Source: a virus. From it: DNA of 24,537 nt. The DNA is taken from positions 1 to 24,537 of IMG/VR virus record IMGVR_UViG_3300020203_000327; one strand, written 5' to 3'. The notes under the pieces were generated by a model that worked only from the letters and a program-made list of their open reading frames with translations, was not told the origin of the DNA and ran no database searches. Within the stretch, counting starts at the first letter, position 1, and each line of letters starts with the position of its first letter. Both the position numbers and the translations under genes were made by a program. Below, in pieces: positions 22,053-24,537 of this stretch.

Positions 22053-24077
22053 TTAAGCTACGCTACGGAGATTTTCTAAGTCTTCTTCATCTACCCAATC
22101 GGCATAACGAGGAGCAGAGAACGAAGTCCAAACATATGGCCCACATGCGAGATAGCATGTAGCGTCCAGTTCATCATCGCCATGTGTGGGAACTTTGTCT
22201 TTCGCTTCTCCCTTGTTCGGCCCACTGGCGAGACGATCCCAAAACAGCCCTTCCATTTTGCCTAATGCGGCATCTACTCCCGGCCCATTGTGTAGGAAAT
22301 AGATATGACAACCCGGTGAGCGCCCCGTTATAGGGTGCGTATGGTATTCACTTTTGTCCAGCTTGTTATCCAGGTCTAACGCGCGATCTTCTGGAGCCAT
22401 GTGCGTGCTTTCCGTAACAATCAGCCCCGCTTTGATATAATTCAACGAATTAGGCAAACCTGTGTTCTCGTCAATCTTGAACAAATGGTAGTCGGCAGCA
22501 GTAAGCACAGCCGGCTCGCTGTTCGCTTTTGAATGGACTTCCCTAAGGTTGTAGTCTTCTTTGCCTTTTCCGTAGCGTTCCTTCTTCAGAGCATTGTTGC
22601 TCAGTCGCACGATGTCTTTGCAGCGTTCGCGAATAGTTTTCTGCCGCTCAACGTAGTAACGATAGATATACCAGACGTTACCGGGAGTGAGCAGTCCCCA
22701 ACAACACACGCTAGGATGATCGTAACCCGGATCAAATCCTCGGTAAATCCTCCCATCTGGATGCCGTTCAAATAATTCTGCAATCGTCCACGGCACAGTA
22801 TGGAATACTCGATCAAGCCGCGAGAGAACCAAAGGAGAACTGCTGTAAAAGATGCCGTCCAAACGCGCATCGCCTTCCTTTTTCCCTTCCCACATGCGAA
22901 TTAAATCATCCCGTTTTGCGAGCGATATGATATGCGCCGGTGCCTTTCGCGCAGAAAAGCGAGTAAAGATGTGGCTGTGTAAGGGCAGTTGTTCCTCACC
23001 TTTATATACTTTAAAAGCAAGCGCTGTTTTCGCCCCGACATTGCGAGCTTCGTAAGGAGTATAGTCCCATGATCCAAAACCATTAGCTTTGAAACGCTGC
23101 TTAACTTCATTCAGAATTTGCGGTGGAAGCCCTTCGGTGAGAATGATCGCACGAACGGCCGACCCCGACCATTTAGTATCCTCTGACTCGTAGGATTTGC
23201 AAATGATGCGATGCGTCGTTGGAGTAGGATTGGTTGTGCTCGTGGAGTCAACCGTAAATGACAGTTCAGAATCTGACCAATTTCGGATGTAGCAAGCAGG
23301 GAGCCAACACTTCCACTCGGGCATAAGGACGTTCTTATGGAAATCATTATCCGGGGCACCAAGCCAGATGGTTCCGCTGTCCGATACGGGAGAAGAAGGC
23401 CAACAACCAGCAAACGCTTGAGGAACCAGTTTTTGCAAGGCTGCAAATTTTTCAATATTGGAAGTTTCAAGGTGCGATTTGGTAGGATCACCCTTCAATT
23501 CAGGGTGCATTTTCAAAGTGAACCGAATTAGGTCGAGATCCTCTATCTTAGGCCGGGGGAGAATCTGAACGGGACGATCGTAAATGTCGTAATAGAGTCG
23601 ATCGTCCACATCGGGGTTGTCAACGAAAGTGGTGCCCTTATCTTCGGGATTTGGCGCGAGACGGGCGGCAAACATTTCCCAATTTGGGTCATTTCCGAGG
23701 ATATAGAGACAAGTATTGATGACGAAGCAGGCAGTTTTGCCGATACGATTTGCGGCGAAGCAAACAACAAAATCAATGCCCCAAATCCACGAATTGAGTA
23801 ACAGAGATTGCTCATAAGACGGCTTGAAATAAGCGATAGGATACTGCGCTTTGATTCCTTCCTGAGTTTGTTTGAAAGTTTGCTCGACAAACTCCAACAT
23901 CTCACGCAATGCGTCACCTTCAGGTGATTTATCTTTCAGTTTGTATGCACGTGTAGCTAATAAGTGCAGCATTCCTTCGACATCTTTCGGGGGATGCTCC
24001 CACCAGTAAGATTCCTGCTTGAGTTCAGGCTCGTCCTCCAGCATTGCTGCCGGCTTGGCTCGTCTTTTGATAGCCAT
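22053..24077 (-). CDS. terL: Terminase large subunit
   Basis: A 674-aa DNA-packaging motor with both expected domains. The ATPase half has a Walker A at residues 108-115 (AANRIGKT) and a Walker B ending in Glu at 310-315 (AIILTE). The RNase H-like nuclease half has the first acidic residue in YRGFDPGYDHP (D449), a second candidate in TAADYHLF (D529) and the last cluster HGDDELDA (632-639). It powers DNA translocation into the prohead through the portal and cuts the concatemer. Length is in the upper range for the family. The start overlaps the preceding stop by 1 nt (TAATG). One palindrome lies at residues 211-215. No small subunit is visible in the window. Confidence 0.97.
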   Translation of the reverse strand: MAIKRRAKPAAMLEDEPELKQESYWWEHPPKDVEGMLHLLATRAYKLKDKSPEGDALREMLEFVEQTFKQTQEGIKAQYPIAYFKPSYEQSLLLNSWIWGIDFVVCFAANRIGKTACFVINTCLYILGNDPNWEMFAARLAPNPEDKGTTFVDNPDVDDRLYYDIYDRPVQILPRPKIEDLDLIRFTLKMHPELKGDPTKSHLETSNIEKFAALQKLVPQAFAGCWPSSPVSDSGTIWLGAPDNDFHKNVLMPEWKCWLPACYIRNWSDSELSFTVDSTSTTNPTPTTHRIICKSYESEDTKWSGSAVRAIILTEGLPPQILNEVKQRFKANGFGSWDYTPYEARNVGAKTALAFKVYKGEEQLPLHSHIFTRFSARKAPAHIISLAKRDDLIRMWEGKKEGDARLDGIFYSSSPLVLSRLDRVFHTVPWTIAELFERHPDGRIYRGFDPGYDHPSVCCWGLLTPGNVWYIYRYYVERQKTIRERCKDIVRLSNNALKKERYGKGKEDYNLREVHSKANSEPAVLTAADYHLFKIDENTGLPNSLNYIKAGLIVTESTHMAPEDRALDLDNKLDKSEYHTHPITGRSPGCHIYFLHNGPGVDAALGKMEGLFWDRLASGPNKGEAKDKVPTHGDDELDATCYLACGPYVWTSFSAPRYADWVDEEDLENLRSVA
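23433..23446. repeat. 14-bp palindrome, centre AGGC
   Basis: TTGCA-AGGC-TGCAA; encodes F-A-A-L-Q in the terminase, between the Walker A and Walker B motifs. Confidence 0.95.
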
Positions 24078-24406
24078 TACGGGACAATAGTTTCACCTAA
24101 GCCAAATTTAACTGTGCGCATCTTCGGTAGAGGCAAATGCTGGTATTGCTCAACGGGAACTTCCTCTGGCCATGCCCATTTGTTGATCAACCGCCAGTTA
24201 TTTCCATCGTCATAAGCAGGTTCCACTTCTACTCGTGGCGCAATCCGCCCATCCCGCTTAAAAATTGCAAGGTTGCATACTGGCCGTCCCGTAATCTTGT
24301 CCGTTTTTTCCGAATGAACGTGCGCAACAATCGCTGCATTCGGTATTTTATTCTCGTCGAAGTAATAAACAATATCACCTAGACGTGGAATGTCTGTTTC
24401 GGACAT
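24077..24406 (-). CDS. Conserved small phage protein upstream of terminase (109 aa)
   Basis: A 109-aa soluble protein with the pattern DIVYYFD...PNAAIVAHVHS, then VCNLAIFKRDGRI and a Trp-Pro turn NKWAWPEE. Small beta-barrel proteins with this D-I-V-h-Y / A-A-I-V / N-L-x-V-F / W-x-W-P layout recur in phage structural regions, where their role is unknown to me. Its stop overlaps the terminase start (TAATG). The ATG is preceded by CGTTCCGCGC, with no Shine-Dalgarno. Confidence 0.75.
   Translation of the reverse strand: MSETDIPRLGDIVYYFDENKIPNAAIVAHVHSEKTDKITGRPVCNLAIFKRDGRIAPRVEVEPAYDDGNNWRLINKWAWPEEVPVEQYQHLPLPKMRTVKFGLGETIVP
24265..24278. repeat. Near-copy of the 14-bp palindrome (13/14)
   Basis: TTGCAAGGTTGCAT differs only at the last base; second frame, C-N-L-A, in the 109-aa gene. 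Confidence 0.75.
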
Positions 24407-24445
24407 GCGCGGAACGTGGATTTCTGAAAGAAGGGATTCAACCGC

Positions 24446-24465
24446 CAGCCGCTTGGTAGCGACTG
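24446..24465 (-). other. Imperfect hairpin in the gap upstream of the 109-aa gene
   Basis: CAGCCGCT and AGCGACTG pair with one mismatch around a TGGT loop. An alternative 6-bp stem joins CAGCCG (24446-24451) and CGGCTG (24467-24472). No U-run follows on the minus strand, so it is not a clear terminator. The 74-bp gap 24407-24480 otherwise holds nothing I can name. Confidence 0.35.
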
Positions 24466-24480
24466 ACGGCTGTAAGCGGG

Positions 24481-24537
24481 TCAGTCTTGTTCGAGTTGCT
24501 TCCGCATGGCCCGATCTTTGATCGGACTCTCGTAGAC
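24481..24537 (-). CDS. 3' end of an upstream gene (18 codons, cut by window)
   Basis: An open frame enters from the right edge and ends VYESPIKDRAMRKQLEQD followed by TGA at 24483-24481. The charged, helical ending looks like a normal protein C-terminus in line with the operon, but too little is present to identify it. Confidence 0.45.
   Translation of the reverse strand, partial: VYESPIKDRAMRKQLEQD

Noticed and set aside
227-23446. CRISPR array from the many short repeats
   Set aside because: The repeats are 14 bp, hundreds of bases apart, spacing is variable, and most lie inside conserved coding sequence.
227-23446. DNA uptake sequences
   Set aside because: Known uptake sequences are non-palindromic 9-12-mers of host chromosomes. 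This motif is a bipartite palindrome in phage late genes, though a host-derived signal cannot be excluded.
227-23446. Restriction sites
   Set aside because: Phages normally lose such sites; a ten-base specificity at 1,400-fold excess is the reverse of avoidance.
1-24537. tRNA genes, integrase, IS elements or attachment sites
   Set aside because: I looked for cloverleaf-like segments, recombinase motifs and terminal repeats and saw none.

Overview
The window is a late-gene block of a tailed double-stranded DNA bacteriophage. Every gene I accept lies on the minus strand and reads right to left, tightly packed, with many stop/start overlaps (TAATG or ATGA). The set fits a short-tailed (podovirus-like) virion: terminase, portal, scaffold, capsid, head-tail adaptor, tail-nozzle-like proteins, and three consecutive proteins of the internal/ejection type. 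I see no tail-tube, tape-measure or sheath gene. A spanin-like pair suggests a Gram-negative host. The host lineage cannot be named from the sequence. No integrase, replication gene, tRNA, IS element or CRISPR array is visible.

Layout in transcription order (right to left): the 3' end of an unknown gene (24537-24481); a 109-aa phage protein; terminase large subunit; portal; a 68-aa protein; scaffold; a 179-aa protein; a decoration-like protein; the major capsid protein; a 142-aa protein flanked by two strong hairpins; 80-aa and 105-aa proteins; a lysis cassette (inner-membrane spanin-like protein, small lipoprotein, 48-aa two-helix membrane protein, transglycosylase-like endolysin); a head-tail adaptor; two overlapping proteins with similar N-termini; a receptor-binding-like protein with a discoidin-type domain; a 730-aa tail protein; a 173-aa fibre-module protein; a sigma70-type promoter; two internal-virion-like proteins; and a giant polyvalent protein (2,029 codons in the window, open at base 1) with an HEVSH zincin motif.

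The most striking content is not a gene. A 14-bp bipartite palindrome, TTGCA-N4-TGCAA (centre usually R-S-S-Y), occurs 33 times with perfect arms, about 0.02 being expected by chance, plus four near-copies. The sites are spaced rather evenly (174 to 1,396 bp, mean about 725 bp). One sits in eight of the ten intergenic gaps of at least 18 bp. Inside genes, 22 of 25 sites use the same reading frame, encoding (hydrophobic)-Ala-x-(Leu/Val/Met)-Gln, in unrelated proteins. This looks like a genome-wide DNA-level signal, such as a dimeric DNA-binding protein's site array, imposed on the coding sequence. No candidate binding protein is encoded here.

Most start codons lack a Shine-Dalgarno sequence, and the one clear promoter would give an essentially leaderless mRNA.
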